Shown: positions 63,103 through 64,000 of the stretch, one piece after another
Numbering within the stretch: the first letter of the stretch is position 1
How the letters are laid out: each line of letters starts with the position of its first letter
From: Metarhizium brunneum
Lineage: Eukaryota; Ascomycota; Sordariomycetes; Hypocreales; Clavicipitaceae
Assembly: GCF_013426205.1 (NCBI RefSeq)
Contig: NC_089423.1
Coordinates: 6,448,001-6,512,000, forward strand
DNA length: 64,000 nucleotides
Direction of reading: 5' to 3'
Position numbers and translations under genes: made by a program
Notes under the pieces: model-generated
Databases searched by the model: none
What the model saw: the letters and a program-made list of their open reading frames with translations, nothing else
Told to the model about the DNA's origin: nothing

Positions 63103-64000
63103 ATGGCCGACTCCGTAGGTACGTCAACTTACTGTTTATCAACCACCACGCCGCAGATATTGGCCCTACCAGGATGCTAATCAGAGCCGTTGCTGCCATC
63201 AGATCGTGTGTTTGTCCATGCCCTCAACACAGTCAAGAAGATCCCCAAGACCGGCGCATCACGGCCGCCGCCATCCGATCGCCTCCGCCTCTATGGCCTC
63301 TACAAGCAAGCGATGGAGGGGGATGTCGATGGTGTCATGGAACAACCCACCGCTGGGCCGTTCCTCACAGCCGAAGAATTGCACAGGGAGAGAGACAAGT
63401 GGGATGCTTGGAACTCGCAAAAGGGACTGAGCCGAACGGAAGCCAAGCGCAGATATGTGGAGGCGCTTATCGAAACTATGTACCGATATGCCAACACATC
63501 GTACGTTTCTTGTATCGATTTCCATTGTCGCCGGCAAGGTTACTGATGTGATATTGCAGTGATGCCATCGAGCTTGTCACCGAACTAGAGTTCGTTTGGA
63601 ACCAAATAAAGCACAACTCTCCAAGCTCAACCGATTCATCGCCGAAGGCGCCCGCGTCCAGCAAGGCCCCTAGGACGTTCCAAGAACCTTTGAGTGGCAC
63701 TGATGGCCCTATGAAAATATTGAGCCCCATGAGCGAGCAAGACGAAGCTGAATTGCGATCTCAACGTATGATGGACCTGGACGATGCCGTGGAAGAAAGC
63801 CGAGAGCCAGAAAGCCAAGACCAAAAGTCATCGCGATGGCAGAAAAAGGTCGAGCGCGCCGTTACTAAGCTGTCGGCAGAGGTTGCCGCTTTAAGAGAAC
63901 AGATTTCGACTGGTAGGGAGTGGCGATCAAAGAAAGAGCGAAGCTTTCCTGCGTGGTTTGGCTGGCTTCTCTGGATATTCCTGAAGCATTTGCTTCTGGA
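63103..64000 (+). CDS. Acyl-CoA-binding membrane protein (ACBD5/Atg37-like), 3'-truncated
   Basis: Exons 63103-63118, 63203-63500 and 63560->64000; the gene runs off the window. The N-terminal acyl-CoA-binding domain covers about 6-105 and is complete: YGLYKQA at 36-42, the insert PTAGPFLTAEELHRERD, KWDAW at 71-75, and GLSRTEAKRRYVEAL. It is followed by a Ser/Pro-rich acidic linker, a coiled-coil segment (VERAVTKLSAEVAALREQIS) and the beginning of a hydrophobic membrane segment (FPAWFGWLLWIFLKH). This order, ACBP domain, coiled coil and tail membrane anchor, is that of ACBD5 and of yeast Atg37, a peroxisomal protein used in pexophagy. The assignment to that group is inference. The first exon is only 16 nt (MADSV plus one base). 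Confidence 0.86.

Overview
The window looks like nuclear DNA of a filamentous ascomycete, most likely a sordariomycete of the Hypocreales type. Genes are compact, with introns mostly of 50-260 nt, GT..AG ends and internal CTAAC/CTGAC branch sites. Proteins include a CCCH zinc-finger protein, a fungal-specific transcription factor, a Dsc-complex rhomboid and a Uds1 septation protein. The placement is inferred from protein similarity and intron style; no marker sequence fixes the species. I see no transposon, tRNA, rRNA, CRISPR array or bacterial-type operon.

Layout. 1-8.3 kb: the 3' part of a fungal-specific transcription factor gene, a six-exon CCCH zinc-finger gene and an SRP19 gene, all on the plus strand. 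8.3-12.5 kb: non-coding, with a large compound microsatellite. 12.5-14.5 kb: a single-exon TCP11/Sok1-family gene on the minus strand. 14.5-26.8 kb: about 12 kb without any convincing gene, holding small tandem repeats and several copies of a TACTCCGTA motif. 26.8-41.5 kb: five plus-strand genes, namely TAF13, an EamA-type transporter, the RVB1 helicase, an HMG-box regulator and dynactin p150. 42.5-54 kb: minus-strand Uds1-like, DscB-like and mitochondrial PP2C (Ptc5-like) genes, with a 3.8-kb gap between the last two holding two weak orphan gene candidates. 54.8-64 kb: a KPWE-motif (Pex39-like) gene, a Pumilio protein gene, a four-exon gene for mitochondrial ribosomal protein mS33, an RNase III gene, and the start of an acyl-CoA-binding membrane protein gene that runs off the window.

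Most genes are housekeeping: transcription (TAF13, RVB1), RNA processing and translation (RNase III, PUF, mS33), secretion and ER quality control (SRP19, DscB), microtubule transport and septation (dynactin, Uds1), mitochondrial phosphatase and peroxisome-linked proteins. They share no single pathway. Exon boundaries were placed by hand from splice signals, reading frame and remembered family conservation, so they are good models and not proofs. The most notable non-coding signal is the 9-mer TACTCCGTA/TACGGAGTA, which I found ten times, always outside called coding sequence, four of them within about 300 bp upstream of a start codon. No clear undescribed gene system stood out.
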